Positions 9,360-18,541 of a stretch of DNA of 64,000 bases are shown in pieces. The notes below the pieces were generated by a model, which saw nothing but the letters and a program-made list of their open reading frames with translations, made no database searches and had not been told where the DNA came from. Positions within the stretch are counted from its first letter, which is position 1, and every line of letters begins with the position of its first letter. The position numbers and the translations under genes are program-made. This DNA comes from Bacteroidia bacterium (GTDB taxonomy: Bacteria; Bacteroidota; Bacteroidia; J057): NCBI GenBank assembly GCA_033391075.1, contig JAWPMV010000001.1, positions 8,060,001 through 8,124,000 of the forward strand. Reading direction: 5' to 3'.

Positions 9360-9917
9360 ATGCCTTTAAAAATGAATATGTATCTTTTTGAAATGAAAAT
9401 CTCTATAAGACCACTGATCCTGCTACTTGGATTTTGTTTTATTCTTTTAAACGCCTGTGAAGAAGATGCTTGTGCAGGAATAAATTGTACCAATGGGGGA
9501 ACCTGTATAGAAGAAACAGGAGCCTGTGATTGTCTCCCGGGTTATGAAGGGGCAACGTGTGAAACCAATATCATTTTAAAATTTATTGGCTCTTATGGAG
9601 TAAGTTATGATGGTTGTTTTGCTACCAGCCCGGACCATAAAGTAGACATTACCCAGGTGGCCGGAGAAAACAAACTCAATATATTTGATCTCGGAGATTA
9701 TGCCTGTCCGGGAAGCAGGGTACAATTAATTGCTGATATTTCTGGTGACCAGATTACAATTCCCAGTCAAAATATAGATTGTAACGGAGAGATCGTTTAT
9801 ACCTTTAGTGGTAGTGGGGGGATTAGTGGGAATGTAATTACGCTGAGTTTCTCCGTCGAATATGAATCAGATGGTTTGCAAAGAATGGATAACTGTACTG
9901 CGACTCTCGAAAAATAA
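9360..9917 (+). CDS. EGF-like domain lipoprotein, first of a tandem pair
   Basis: A 185-residue lipoprotein with a lipobox at LLNAC (Cys33). One EGF-like module follows (about 38-67), with six cysteines and the typical tail CDCLPGYEGATCE. The rest (70-185) is a beta-rich domain containing paired cysteines (CFATS, YACPG, IDCNG, NCTA). The start is uncertain: Met12 (position 9393) gives a tidier signal peptide than the first ATG. It shares its layout with the next gene, 21 bp away, so the two are paralogues in one operon. Function is unknown; surface display is plausible. Confidence 0.8.
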   Translation: MPLKMNMYLFEMKISIRPLILLLGFCFILLNACEEDACAGINCTNGGTCIEETGACDCLPGYEGATCETNIILKFIGSYGVSYDGCFATSPDHKVDITQVAGENKLNIFDLGDYACPGSRVQLIADISGDQITIPSQNIDCNGEIVYTFSGSGGISGNVITLSFSVEYESDGLQRMDNCTATLEK

Positions 9918-9938
9918 AGCTAGCAAATTCACACACAC

Positions 9939-10445
9939 ATGAGAAAATTAGCCTTCCTTTTATTATTGAGCCTGAGCATCTTTGCTTGCAAAAGCGATGA
10001 AGCCTGTAAAAATGTAGATTGTGGAGATCACGGAAACTGTGCAGAAGGAGTATGTCAATGCGATCAGGGATTTGAAATAGGTGCGAATGCCAGTTGCGAT
10101 GTACGCACTGCAGAAAGAATTGCCCGGGTGTATTCAGGAAGTACGCAGGGCTGCAATAGCGGTAATCATAACGTTACCCTTCAGGCTTCTAATATTCATG
10201 ACGAAATTCTCATTTTAGTGAATCTCGGAAATTATGCCTGCGATAATGAAGAATCCGTAGTGGTAGAAGCTGAGATTTTAAGCCCGACTACTTTTAAATT
10301 GGAGCCGGGACCATATTGCGGAAAATATACCTTCTCCGGGGAAGGGAGTATATCGGACAATGAAATCCGTATCAACTTCCAGGCCGAATACCTGGGACCC
10401 GGTGGAAATCAGGTCGTAGATCGCTGTGTTGCTATTTTACGTTAG
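9939..10445 (+). CDS. EGF-like domain lipoprotein, second of a tandem pair
   Basis: A 168-residue lipoprotein (lipobox SIFAC, Cys17). A truncated EGF-like module (about 22-52, CKNVDCGDHGNC...CQCDQGFE) is followed by the same beta-rich domain as in the upstream gene: GCNSG, LGNYACD, YTFSGEGSISDNEI and DRCVA align with GCFAT, LGDYACP, YTFSGSGGISGNVI and DNCTA there. It clearly arose by tandem duplication. No enzyme motif is visible. Confidence 0.82.
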   Translation: MRKLAFLLLLSLSIFACKSDEACKNVDCGDHGNCAEGVCQCDQGFEIGANASCDVRTAERIARVYSGSTQGCNSGNHNVTLQASNIHDEILILVNLGNYACDNEESVVVEAEILSPTTFKLEPGPYCGKYTFSGEGSISDNEIRINFQAEYLGPGGNQVVDRCVAILR

Positions 10446-10703
10446 GGTTTCTTACACGTTCTCACACTTTATAATAGAACTTCTTTTTTCAAGCAGAACT
10501 CATCGATATGCATTCGTTTGGGGCGAATATATCCCGCGGAAAAAAGGGGCTCTGATTTTCAGGATCATCAATTAGCCTATGAGATAACCCTTTACCCTGT
10601 TAAAATCTTCAAAACTTAATGAAAACCTAACATACTCTGTGTGTCGGAAAGTTTTTAGTAAGTGAAGAATATTGTACTTTTGAATTCAATCGAACACCGC
10701 TGT

Positions 10704-11864
10704 ATGAAATCCGTCTTATTCTTAATAGGCGCTATAGGCTTTTCTTACTTGCTCAATAAAATATTACTCCGCTTTTCAAGCAACTTCGGGATTGAAAGTC
10801 GACAGGCTCAAAATCTTGTGAGATGGAGCTCTGCGTCCAAGCCTACCACTGGCGGGATTTCATTTTATATTACCTTTCTTTTAGGAACGCTTACCTTACT
10901 TTTTCTGCGTCCCCTCGAATTTATTGCTTCCCAGTCGCTTCTGGCTCTCCTTTTGAGTGCCACTATGGCCTTCCTCATTGGCTTTGCGGATGATGCATAT
11001 GGGACGGCCCCAGGATTGAAGTTTCTGGGCCAGATCTTTTGTGGAGTGATCCTGATATTTTTCGACATACATATCAACTATTTTGCCCTCATGAATCCCT
11101 CCTTTTGGATTCTGGATTATGGTCTGACCATCTTCTGGGTAGTGGGAATCATGAATAGCCTCAATATGCTTGACAATATGGATGCAGTTACTACCACTAT
11201 AGCAACAACCATTGTTATGATTGCTATGGGGATGGTTATCCTGCAGCAAGGATTGAGCAATATGTTTTATGTATTAGTAGCAGTTGTTGGTGGATTTAGT
11301 GGTTTCCTTTTTTGGAACTGGAAACCTGCCAAAATATATATGGGAGATACCGGAAGTATGTTTATTGGAATGGTCCTGGCATACGTAGGTATTCTCTACT
11401 TCTGGAATGTGAAAGCAGCTCCCGATAATATCTCACATATCCGTTTGGGACTCATGCCTTTGTTGGTTTTTCTGGTTCCCATTATGGATACCACCTTCGT
11501 AACCATTGCACGTCTGGCGAGAGGATCTTCTCCCTTTGTTGGAGGAAAGGATCACCTGACTCATAATCTCACACGTGTGGGTATTCCTGAAGCCTATGTA
11601 CCAGTTACCCTGGGAATCGTTTCCCTCATCTCGGGAAGCCTGGCAATCTATATGTACCTACTGACTCCTGAATGGAGTGGGACTTATTCCGCATTCTTTA
11701 TTATTTATCCCATTGCCTTATTCGCTCTCTTTGGAGCCCTTTATCTAAAAGGTACGCGCATTGGTCGGATTCAGGATTTGCAAAAAGAGCGCGAAAAGTG
11801 GAAAGAGGAATTGCTCGAGAAAAAAATGGACCAGGGAGTGGTCATACAGCCTTCAGTAGGTTAA
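10704..11864 (+). CDS. MraY/WecA-family polyprenyl-phosphate sugar-1-phosphate transferase
   Basis: A 386-residue polytopic membrane enzyme that would load a sugar phosphate (typically GlcNAc-1-P or a related sugar) onto undecaprenyl phosphate, the first step of a cell-surface glycan. Seen: FLIGFADDAYGTAPGLKFLG with the Asp pair, NSLNMLDNMDAV, the KPAKIYMGDTGSMFIG loop and GGKDHLTHNL. I chose ATG 10704; a GTG at 10662 would add 14 residues ahead of the first membrane helix. The motifs fit WecA/TagO better than MraY. Six bp downstream is a glycosyltransferase likely to extend the same glycan. Confidence 0.9.
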   Translation: MKSVLFLIGAIGFSYLLNKILLRFSSNFGIESRQAQNLVRWSSASKPTTGGISFYITFLLGTLTLLFLRPLEFIASQSLLALLLSATMAFLIGFADDAYGTAPGLKFLGQIFCGVILIFFDIHINYFALMNPSFWILDYGLTIFWVVGIMNSLNMLDNMDAVTTTIATTIVMIAMGMVILQQGLSNMFYVLVAVVGGFSGFLFWNWKPAKIYMGDTGSMFIGMVLAYVGILYFWNVKAAPDNISHIRLGLMPLLVFLVPIMDTTFVTIARLARGSSPFVGGKDHLTHNLTRVGIPEAYVPVTLGIVSLISGSLAIYMYLLTPEWSGTYSAFFIIYPIALFALFGALYLKGTRIGRIQDLQKEREKWKEELLEKKMDQGVVIQPSVG

Positions 11865-11870
11865 TTATCC

Positions 11871-13067
11871 ATGCACATTCTGTACTTGCAACAACTACTG
11901 GTGCTTCCTGGTAATCCGGGCACACAGAGGAGTTGGGAAATGGCTCAGGTATGGAAAGAGGCAGGTCATAAAGTAAGCTTTGTCAGTTCTGCTGCCTTAC
12001 TCAAAAACAAAACCAGTAAACAATTTTATTATACCCAGAAGTTAGAAGGGATAGATCTGCATCTGCTGGATATCCCTTATTCTCATTTTATGCCTTTTAA
12101 AGAAAGGTTAAAAGCATTTTACCGCTTTTATAAGGAAGCCTATAAATTGAGAAAACAGCTTCCTGAGGTTGACATCGTATTGGCTTATTCGGCTCCTTTG
12201 TCCACCGCCTTTTTAGGAAGAAAGTTGGCAAAATACCTAAAAGCTCCTTTCGTTTTTGAAGCTGCGGATGTATGGCCGGATGTACCTATTGGGATGGGGA
12301 TCATCAAAAATCCTATCCTTCAGTATTTCCTTAAAAGACAAACAAAGAGATTGTATAAGGCTGCCAGTGCCATTTGCACATTTACCGAAGATATGCAGGA
12401 ACAGATTCAGGCTCATGCTATCAGTGAACATGATATTGAGGTGATACACAATGGCGTAAATCTATCGCGTTTTGGACAAAGGAAAGCTAAAAATTCAGAG
12501 CAGGTCAAAATCGTTTATGTAGGAAGTCTGGGCATGGCCAATGGCCTCAGCCAACTTTTGTATGCCTGGAAGTTGATCGAGAAAAAATGGTCAAGCAATA
12601 AAGTCAGTCTTCACATAGTCGGGGAGGGAAATGAAGGTGAAATGCTGATCGCCCTGGCAGAAGAATTGGGTTTAAAGGCTTTGCATTTTTATCCGGTTTT
12701 GCCACAGGATGAGGTAGGAGATTTTCTGGCAGATGCTGATATCGGCCTGGTCTGCGTAGCCCCTTATCCGGTACTGGAAGCAAATGGATCGACCAAGGCC
12801 TTTGAGTATATGGCAGCCGGTATTCCATTGGTTTTGAATTATGAAGGTTGGTTGTCGAAATACCTGAAGGACTATGACTGTGGACTTTCTGCTCGCCTTG
12901 GACATGTCGAATCTTTCGCCCGCCAGATCAACCAACTCATCCTGAATCCGGAGAGGAGGCAGGAGATGGGCCTCAATGCTCGTAGGCTGGCCCAGGAACA
13001 ATTTGACAGAGGAAAGCTAGCACAGAAGATGCTGGATATCTTTGAGTCTTTGCAAACGTTTGTTTGA
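11871..13067 (+). CDS. Glycosyltransferase family 4 protein
   Basis: A 398-residue GT-B fold enzyme. The N-terminal Rossmann half has LPGNPGTQRSWEMAQVW (GT4 acceptor-side loop), AYSAPLSTAF and FEAADVWPDVP. The nucleotide-binding half begins near VKIVYVGSLG, and the C-terminal PYPVLEANGSTKAFEYMAAG (about 302-321) replaces the E-x7-E signature (a Glu precedes ANG and another follows KAF). It resembles WbuB-type transferases. Coupling to the WecA-like gene suggests it adds the second sugar to a polyprenyl-linked intermediate; donor and acceptor are unknown. Confidence 0.88.
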   Translation: MHILYLQQLLVLPGNPGTQRSWEMAQVWKEAGHKVSFVSSAALLKNKTSKQFYYTQKLEGIDLHLLDIPYSHFMPFKERLKAFYRFYKEAYKLRKQLPEVDIVLAYSAPLSTAFLGRKLAKYLKAPFVFEAADVWPDVPIGMGIIKNPILQYFLKRQTKRLYKAASAICTFTEDMQEQIQAHAISEHDIEVIHNGVNLSRFGQRKAKNSEQVKIVYVGSLGMANGLSQLLYAWKLIEKKWSSNKVSLHIVGEGNEGEMLIALAEELGLKALHFYPVLPQDEVGDFLADADIGLVCVAPYPVLEANGSTKAFEYMAAGIPLVLNYEGWLSKYLKDYDCGLSARLGHVESFARQINQLILNPERRQEMGLNARRLAQEQFDRGKLAQKMLDIFESLQTFV

Positions 13068-13258
13068 CTCTCTTATGAACCCACCACCTCAGAGTCCACA
13101 CTCCCTTGTATTGAGAAAACAAAGGAGTGCGCGCGGAGCCATTTAAGAATAAATCATGATTGATAGGGCAGATGATCCTCATTTCAAATGAAGAATCAAG
13201 CTGCCAAATGCGGGTCGTTTCCTTCTTGAGGGAAACGAGCTTGTAGCGGAAGGGTTAA

Positions 13259-14746
13259 TTAAGGCAATGAAGCCGTAGCTCCCTGCAATCCAAATGCACT
13301 TTCTATTGGGCCGAGGATAAGAGAAGGAAATACTCCATAGACCAGAATGAGTGCAACCAGAATAGCAACTCCTACAGTCGGTAGCGTTTTGAAGCGCGTA
13401 TTCAATTCAGGTACATTGCCCTGGCTATTGAAGAACATCAATACGATGACCCGGATGTAGTAGTAAGCACCGATTACAGAGGTCAGGATACCAACTGTTG
13501 CCAGCAAAATAAGGTCTTCTCGGATAGCAGAGATAAATACCTGATACTTTGCCATGAATCCAGCTAAAGGGGGAATCCCTGCAAGTGAGAAAAGGAATAT
13601 GGATAGCGATCCAGCGAAATAGGGCGATTTTGCCCCCATTCCTCTCCAGGCTTCGAGATCCGTATCCTCATAACTTCTTTCGGCCATACTCACGATTCCA
13701 AATGCTCCAATGTTCATCAGGGTGTAGATAAACATATAGAATAAGATGGCTTTGAAACCGAGAGTCGGGGCACAAAGACCCAGGAGGACGTAGCCGGAGT
13801 GAGCGATACTGGAATATGCGAGCATCCGCTTGATGTTGGTCTGACGGGCTGCAACGATATTCCCATAAATCATGGTGAAGAGGGCAGAGATCGCAACTAT
13901 AGTAACGATCTTTTCATTTTCAGGAGCACTAATCAGTTGTAGTTTTTTTACGATAACAGCAAGAGCGACGAAAGCTGCCATTTTACTTCCTGTTGCCATG
14001 AAGCCCGCCAGTGGAGTAGGGGTTCCTTCATATACATCAGGTGTCCAGTTGTGAAAGGGGAAGGCAGCAACCTTAAAGAGAAATCCAATCAGTAGTAGTC
14101 CGCTAGCAGTAAAGAATAGAGGTTGGTTAGATTGTAATACCCGAAGGCTGTCGGCTGAGCCGAGTTCCGTGAAATTGGTGTAGCCTGTCATGCCGTAAAG
14201 TATGGCGATGCCAAATAGCAGAAAGGCTGATGCAAAAGAACCGAGTAGAAAATACTTCAATCCTGCCTCATTGGACTTAACATCTGTTTTGTACAGAGAG
14301 GCAAAGATGTACAGACACATGGACATGGTTTCCAAACCAATGAAAGTCATGATGAGGTCATTGGCATTGGCCATAACTACCATCCCCAGGACTGAAAACA
14401 CCAGTAAGGCATACACATCACTGATTTCTCGTTCCTGTCTTCTTAGGTAATCCCGTAAAAAGAAAAGGGTACATATACCGGCAATACATAGGAAAACATG
14501 AACCAAAGGAGCGATGCCTCCAGTTTCAATCATTCCAAAAAAGACAATATTACTCGCAGCAGATCCTTGTACCCAGGCGAGTACAGCTGATAAACTGAGT
14601 CCTGCGGCACTCACCCAAAGCAAACTTTTGTCTTGCTTGAAGGAGTCCAGCAACATTAATGCGAGTCCGGTAATGAGTAGTATGATCGAGGGAAATGTAG
14701 CAGTAGTATATTCCCCAAGAGCCTGAACATTGAAAGTTTGATCCAT
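13259..14746 (-). CDS. nuoN: NADH-quinone oxidoreductase subunit N
   Basis: A 495-residue, ~14-helix antiporter-like subunit of respiratory complex I. LMTFIGLETMSMCLYIF, FHNWTPDVYEGTPTPLAGF and GIPPLAGFMAKY are hallmark NuoN segments with the conserved Glu and Lys of the proton channel. Length is normal. It stands alone: the flanking genes are a glycosyltransferase and a divergent TetR regulator, with no other nuo gene in the window, although nuoN usually ends the nuo operon. Confidence 0.96.
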   Translation of the reverse strand: MDQTFNVQALGEYTTATFPSIILLITGLALMLLDSFKQDKSLLWVSAAGLSLSAVLAWVQGSAASNIVFFGMIETGGIAPLVHVFLCIAGICTLFFLRDYLRRQEREISDVYALLVFSVLGMVVMANANDLIMTFIGLETMSMCLYIFASLYKTDVKSNEAGLKYFLLGSFASAFLLFGIAILYGMTGYTNFTELGSADSLRVLQSNQPLFFTASGLLLIGFLFKVAAFPFHNWTPDVYEGTPTPLAGFMATGSKMAAFVALAVIVKKLQLISAPENEKIVTIVAISALFTMIYGNIVAARQTNIKRMLAYSSIAHSGYVLLGLCAPTLGFKAILFYMFIYTLMNIGAFGIVSMAERSYEDTDLEAWRGMGAKSPYFAGSLSIFLFSLAGIPPLAGFMAKYQVFISAIREDLILLATVGILTSVIGAYYYIRVIVLMFFNSQGNVPELNTRFKTLPTVGVAILVALILVYGVFPSLILGPIESAFGLQGATASLP

Positions 14747-14901
14747 GTCAGAAATAAATTCTGGGTTTCTTGATCCGTCTAAGTTAGCATATCCGCTCTA
14801 TTCATCAAAATTGGAATGAGGCCTAACGTATTTTTCCTTTAGAAAATAAAAAAGTCCGATTATGATTGGATTTTTTAAGTAGGAGTATTTAATGGGTTTT
14901 T

Positions 14902-15237
14902 CTTCTTTTCCTTAGATGAAAAGAAGCAAAAATCAAGCTGCTGCAAAGCCTCCCGCAGTCCGGCCCCCGCACGCAAGGGAGACGTGTTGGCGTGTTAGGG
15001 TATTAGCGTGTTGGAGTTGAAGAGGATGCTAGTAATAGCAATCGCTAACACCCAAACACCCAAACACCCAAACACCCAAACACCCAAACACCCAAACACC
15101 CAAACACCCAAACACCTCCCATCCTCCCATCCTCCCACGCTCGTTGGCCTTGCAGAGCCCATCGGGAGCTGGGGCGGCGAGTGCGGCTGGCTTTGGGCTC
15201 TGCGATTTTTGACTCCATCTTTTTCTAAAAAAGATGG
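14902..15237. repeat. Composite multi-hairpin intergenic repeat, copy B
   Basis: Same order as copy A at 4692-5014: hairpin a (arms 14902-14910 and 14918-14926, identical CTTAGAT loop), the conserved CTGCTGC...GTCCGGCCCCC tract, an AACAC-family repeat, hairpin c (arms 15152-15161 and 15194-15203) and hairpin d (arms 15215-15224 and 15228-15237). Arms a and d differ from copy A on both sides so that pairing is kept. Here it lies between divergent genes (nuoN and tetR). Confidence 0.85.
15052..15115. repeat. Eight tandem copies of octamer CCAAACAC
   Basis: Eight perfect, uninterrupted 8-bp units lie inside composite repeat copy B, where copy A has CTAACACC units instead. A homogeneous array like this is prone to copy-number change. 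Confidence 0.9.
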
Positions 15238-15300
15238 AAACATCCCTATAAAAAGCCCAATCAGAAAAAGAATAAGTATCTTGCGATCGATATTATCTAC

Positions 15301-15888
15301 ATGGATTCTCAATCATTACCGGCCCTAAGCGAAAGAAAACAGCAAATTCTGAATGCTGCCCGTGACCTCTTTAGTCATAAAGGATACGGAGCTGCCTCTA
15401 TGCGTGATCTTGCGGAGGAATTAGAAATCAAGCCTGCCAGTCTTTATAGCCATTACAAATCCAAAGAGGATATGCTTTGGGAAATAGCGATTCGGGCGAA
15501 AGAGGCTTTCTTTCAAAAGGTTTTGCCTTTGGCAAAGGGGGAGGGGAGTGTTGAAGATCGATTGGGAGCCATGATCCATGCCCATGTAGGTGTGATCATT
15601 GACAATATAAATGCTTCAGCTATTTTCTTTGGAGAGTGGAAACACCTGAGTGAACCCCGCAGGTCTGAATTTGCGGCTTACCAGGAAGCCTATGAACAGG
15701 CTTTTCGAGAATTGGTAGATGAGGGAATAGGAGCAGGAGGATTTCGGGATCAGAATACCCGATTTGGTGTGAGGAGTTTACTTGCCGGAATCAACTGGAT
15801 TCATAAATGGTATAAACCAGCAGGTAGGATGAAGGCGGAGGAAATAGCCAGGCAGGCAGCAGATTTTGGATTGGCAGCTTTGAAATAA
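15301..15888 (+). CDS. TetR/AcrR-family transcriptional regulator
   Basis: A 195-residue regulator. The N-terminal helix-turn-helix (about 12-58) has the typical RKQQILNAARDLFSHKGYGA start, and SLYSHYKSKEDMLWEIA as recognition helix and hinge. The C-terminal ligand domain is helical and matches TetR_C families linked to fatty-acid or CoA regulons only weakly. It is divergent from nuoN, across the composite repeat. Targets are unknown. Confidence 0.88.
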   Translation: MDSQSLPALSERKQQILNAARDLFSHKGYGAASMRDLAEELEIKPASLYSHYKSKEDMLWEIAIRAKEAFFQKVLPLAKGEGSVEDRLGAMIHAHVGVIIDNINASAIFFGEWKHLSEPRRSEFAAYQEAYEQAFRELVDEGIGAGGFRDQNTRFGVRSLLAGINWIHKWYKPAGRMKAEEIARQAADFGLAALK

Positions 15889-15891
15889 GAC

Positions 15892-16926
15892 TTACATCAG
15901 AAAAGCCTTTGCACTGCCAATGATCTCTGTGTCTCCTTCGGAAGTTTTTCTGTAAATAAGAATAGTATAAGGTCCACCTCGTAAGCTACTAGCTGCAGCT
16001 GCATTCGCATCCATAGGTAAAATAGCCTTGATAGGAAGGGTATTGCCCTGGTAGTTTGCCTTTATCATTAATGAAGAGATCAATTCTTTTCCATTAAAAG
16101 GGAACTTTATTCCGCTGTTAGCATTATTGGGATGATACACGGGGTTTTTTGAACGACTTTCTTCCAGTACAAGAAAAAGTTCATAGACCTTTTTCTGAGA
16201 TGCAGGAACTTCATCTGCTGATGATACTTTTTTACTGTAGGTGAAATCAAAGTTGAAATGGAGCTCAACCACAGTTTTTCTTTGTATAGCTAAACCCCTC
16301 ATGGCCCTTTTCCCAAACTTATTAAAGCCTTCAATTTTAATATTTTCAGCAAAGAATCCCGGAATTTCCTGTTCAAGGCTATCTACATCTAAAGTTGGCA
16401 TTTCCTCCAACTTCTCATTAGAACACTCCTCATACAAAGATTGAATTGACTTCAGGGTCGATTGCAATTGCTCTTTTTCTAACTTTATCCCCTCACTCTC
16501 TCTCATAAGTTCCCCCAGATCGCCAACCAGGAGGTTGATCTCAGCTTTATAGGTCTGGACAAGGACTTCCTTTACTTCGGCCAATTTAGCTTTCATAGAA
16601 AGGATGGTTCGCCTTTGCGTTTTACCTTCCTTTTCCAATTTGGCAATATTGGATTCCAGCTCACGAACCTGTTGGTTCATGTGCTCGAGTTCGTCATGCT
16701 TTTCTCCCAGAAGAAGTTGTGTGATTTCGAGACTGGTATTAGACTCTGCAGTATTGGCTCTGTACTCAGCTATGCTGCTATTGAGGTCATTGATCTCTTT
16801 TTCCAGCTTTTCTGCATAGGCTTTGGCCGTATCCCTGTCTCCGGTGAAGGTATCGATCAACAAGAAGGCAATCAGGGTCGAAAAGAACATCGCCCCTACA
16901 ATGAGTAATTGTCGCTGGTATTTCAT
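15892..16926 (-). CDS. Membrane-anchored coiled-coil protein with C-terminal beta domain (paralogue 1)
   Basis: A 344-residue protein of unknown function. An N-terminal helix (about 8-26) anchors it. Residues ~35-175 are a long coiled coil with heptads, including the segment EKEGKTQRRTI shared with the paralogue at 17265. The C-terminal ~150 residues are a beta-rich domain ending GGPYTILIYRKTSEGDTEII. The second paralogue and a 61-residue membrane peptide lie just upstream on the same strand; all three probably form one unit. The layout suggests an envelope or cytoskeleton-like scaffold; this is inference. Confidence 0.8.
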   Translation of the reverse strand: MKYQRQLLIVGAMFFSTLIAFLLIDTFTGDRDTAKAYAEKLEKEINDLNSSIAEYRANTAESNTSLEITQLLLGEKHDELEHMNQQVRELESNIAKLEKEGKTQRRTILSMKAKLAEVKEVLVQTYKAEINLLVGDLGELMRESEGIKLEKEQLQSTLKSIQSLYEECSNEKLEEMPTLDVDSLEQEIPGFFAENIKIEGFNKFGKRAMRGLAIQRKTVVELHFNFDFTYSKKVSSADEVPASQKKVYELFLVLEESRSKNPVYHPNNANSGIKFPFNGKELISSLMIKANYQGNTLPIKAILPMDANAAAASSLRGGPYTILIYRKTSEGDTEIIGSAKAFLM

Positions 16927-17051
16927 GTTGTACAGTCTTTAAACCGAAATATTGGGGGATATGAAGTCAGAATATGGAACAAGGAATGGAGAAATAAAAA
17001 GGATTAAAACAGGCCTTCTAAAATCTCCATTCCTTGTTCTGCATTCTTCAT

Positions 17052-17237
17052 TTATTCTTTATAATAATCTCTAAACTCTCCTTTTTCCTGAACTTGCTCC
17101 ACGGGCACCGTCTTGGATTCTGTATCTAATATTAATCGCGAACTGATATATGCAATGCTAACTGCAGCTGCAAAAATGAGGATCAATACGAGGAATCTAC
17201 GAGCGGGCTTTTTGTTTGCAAGCGGATTTATGCTCAT
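17052..17237 (-). CDS. Small single-pass membrane protein
   Basis: A 61-residue protein: a basic N-terminus (NKKPARRF), one helix at ~14-36 and a short acidic tail. It lies between the two paralogous coiled-coil genes on the same strand, 27 bp after the upstream one, so it may be a small partner of them. The ATG and the helix support it being real, but no homologue is recognised. Confidence 0.6.
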   Translation of the reverse strand: MSINPLANKKPARRFLVLILIFAAAVSIAYISSRLILDTESKTVPVEQVQEKGEFRDYYKE

Positions 17238-17264
17238 CGAAGGTTAAAGGATATATAAAAGTTT

Positions 17265-18305
17265 TTAGTTAACGAATACTCTATGAGTGCCAATGATTTC
17301 TGATTCATTACCGGATTTCATCCAGTATACAAATACAGTATAAGGACCACCACTTGCTTTTGTGAACGCATCTCCAGCATTAAATTCACCCTGAACCCTC
17401 ATTTTATTTCCCTGGAAATTTGGTTTTACCTCCAAAGTAGAGGTGAGTTGATTTCCTTTATACATGAATTTTCTCCCGCTATTTTGGGCTCCTGCGTTGA
17501 AAATAGTATTCGGTCCCTCACTTTTGGTGGGTCTAAGTGCTATATGCACAGTACGAGTTCCGTTGTTCATTTCAATTCCTTCAAAATCAAAGTCAATCTC
17601 AAGTCGAGTTGCTTTTTTCTTTCTAATGGCATTACCCCTTAGTGCATTTTGACCTTTTGCATCGAACGCTTTGATATTGAAGTTACTTGCATAAAAACCG
17701 GGATCTAACTCGTTTGAAGGTATATTGGTAACGGGCGTTTCTATTTGAGGGGAAGGAGAAGTCATCGCCATTCCACCGTTTGCCTGACAATCGTCATAGA
17801 CATTTTTCAAACTATCAAAGGCAGATTGCTTTTTGATTGCTACATCTTTCAGACTGTCCTGGGTTCTAGTGAGGGTACCTAAATCGAAAACCAAGAGATC
17901 AATCTCAGCTTTATAGGTTTCTACCAGTTTACCTCTGGCGTCTGATAATCTCTCCCTCAACTCACGGATGGTACGCTTATCCGTTTTTCCTTCTCTTTCC
18001 AGACGTTCAATCTGTTCTTCGAGGGTAGAAACTTTCTGGCTCATATTGTCGAGTTCGACATATTTCTCATCCAGAAGTGTTTCAAAATTTTCTACCTGGT
18101 CATCCTTTTCAGAAAAAACCAGTTCCAATTCGAGCAGATTACTTTCCAACTGAAGAATTTCCTCCTTAAGAGCAGCTTCTGTAACAACCCCCGGATTTAC
18201 TGCGGGATTGTTCTTGGAAAAGATGCTGATCAGCAAAAAGGCGAGTACCGTTGCCAAAACCATGGCACCGATTATCAGGAAATTCTTATTAATCTTCCTA
18301 TTCAT
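17265..18305 (-). CDS. Membrane-anchored coiled-coil protein with C-terminal beta domain (paralogue 2)
   Basis: A 346-residue paralogue of the protein at 15892. It has an N-terminal helix (IGAMVLATVLAFLLI), a coiled coil at ~38-180 containing LEREGKTDKRTIRELRERL and TYKAEIDLLVFDLG (compare EINLLVGDLG), and a C-terminal domain ending GGPYTVFVYWMKSGNESEII. The conserved junction FYASNFNIKAFDAKGQNALR aligns with FFAENIKIEGFNKFGKRAMR. Function is unknown. It is probably the first gene of the three-gene unit. Confidence 0.8.
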   Translation of the reverse strand: MNRKINKNFLIIGAMVLATVLAFLLISIFSKNNPAVNPGVVTEAALKEEILQLESNLLELELVFSEKDDQVENFETLLDEKYVELDNMSQKVSTLEEQIERLEREGKTDKRTIRELRERLSDARGKLVETYKAEIDLLVFDLGTLTRTQDSLKDVAIKKQSAFDSLKNVYDDCQANGGMAMTSPSPQIETPVTNIPSNELDPGFYASNFNIKAFDAKGQNALRGNAIRKKKATRLEIDFDFEGIEMNNGTRTVHIALRPTKSEGPNTIFNAGAQNSGRKFMYKGNQLTSTLEVKPNFQGNKMRVQGEFNAGDAFTKASGGPYTVFVYWMKSGNESEIIGTHRVFVN

Positions 18306-18541
18306 TATTTGAGTTTAGTATCAAAGGTAAACATTATGGGGGAGACTTCGTATCTAATTGTCATCGCCTCCCTACATGATAAGAACGATTAGAATGGACT
18401 AATTAATAAAAATAGTCTGTATTTTTTTTTCTTCCCGCTGAGTGAGCAAAATTCATGCGTAAGCTGATTATATTGACGAGAAACGCATATTTGCCGAAGC
18501 TTTTGTTTGCCGCTCTTGTGGGAAATTCTCATTTTAACAAT

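Noticed and set aside
15052..15115. CRISPR array
   Set aside because: The units are 8 bp, contiguous and without spacers, so this is a simple tandem repeat. No cas genes in the window.
15008..15328. Frame rich in KHPNTQTP repeats
   Set aside because: It is translation of the CCAAACAC octamer array, so a repeat artefact.
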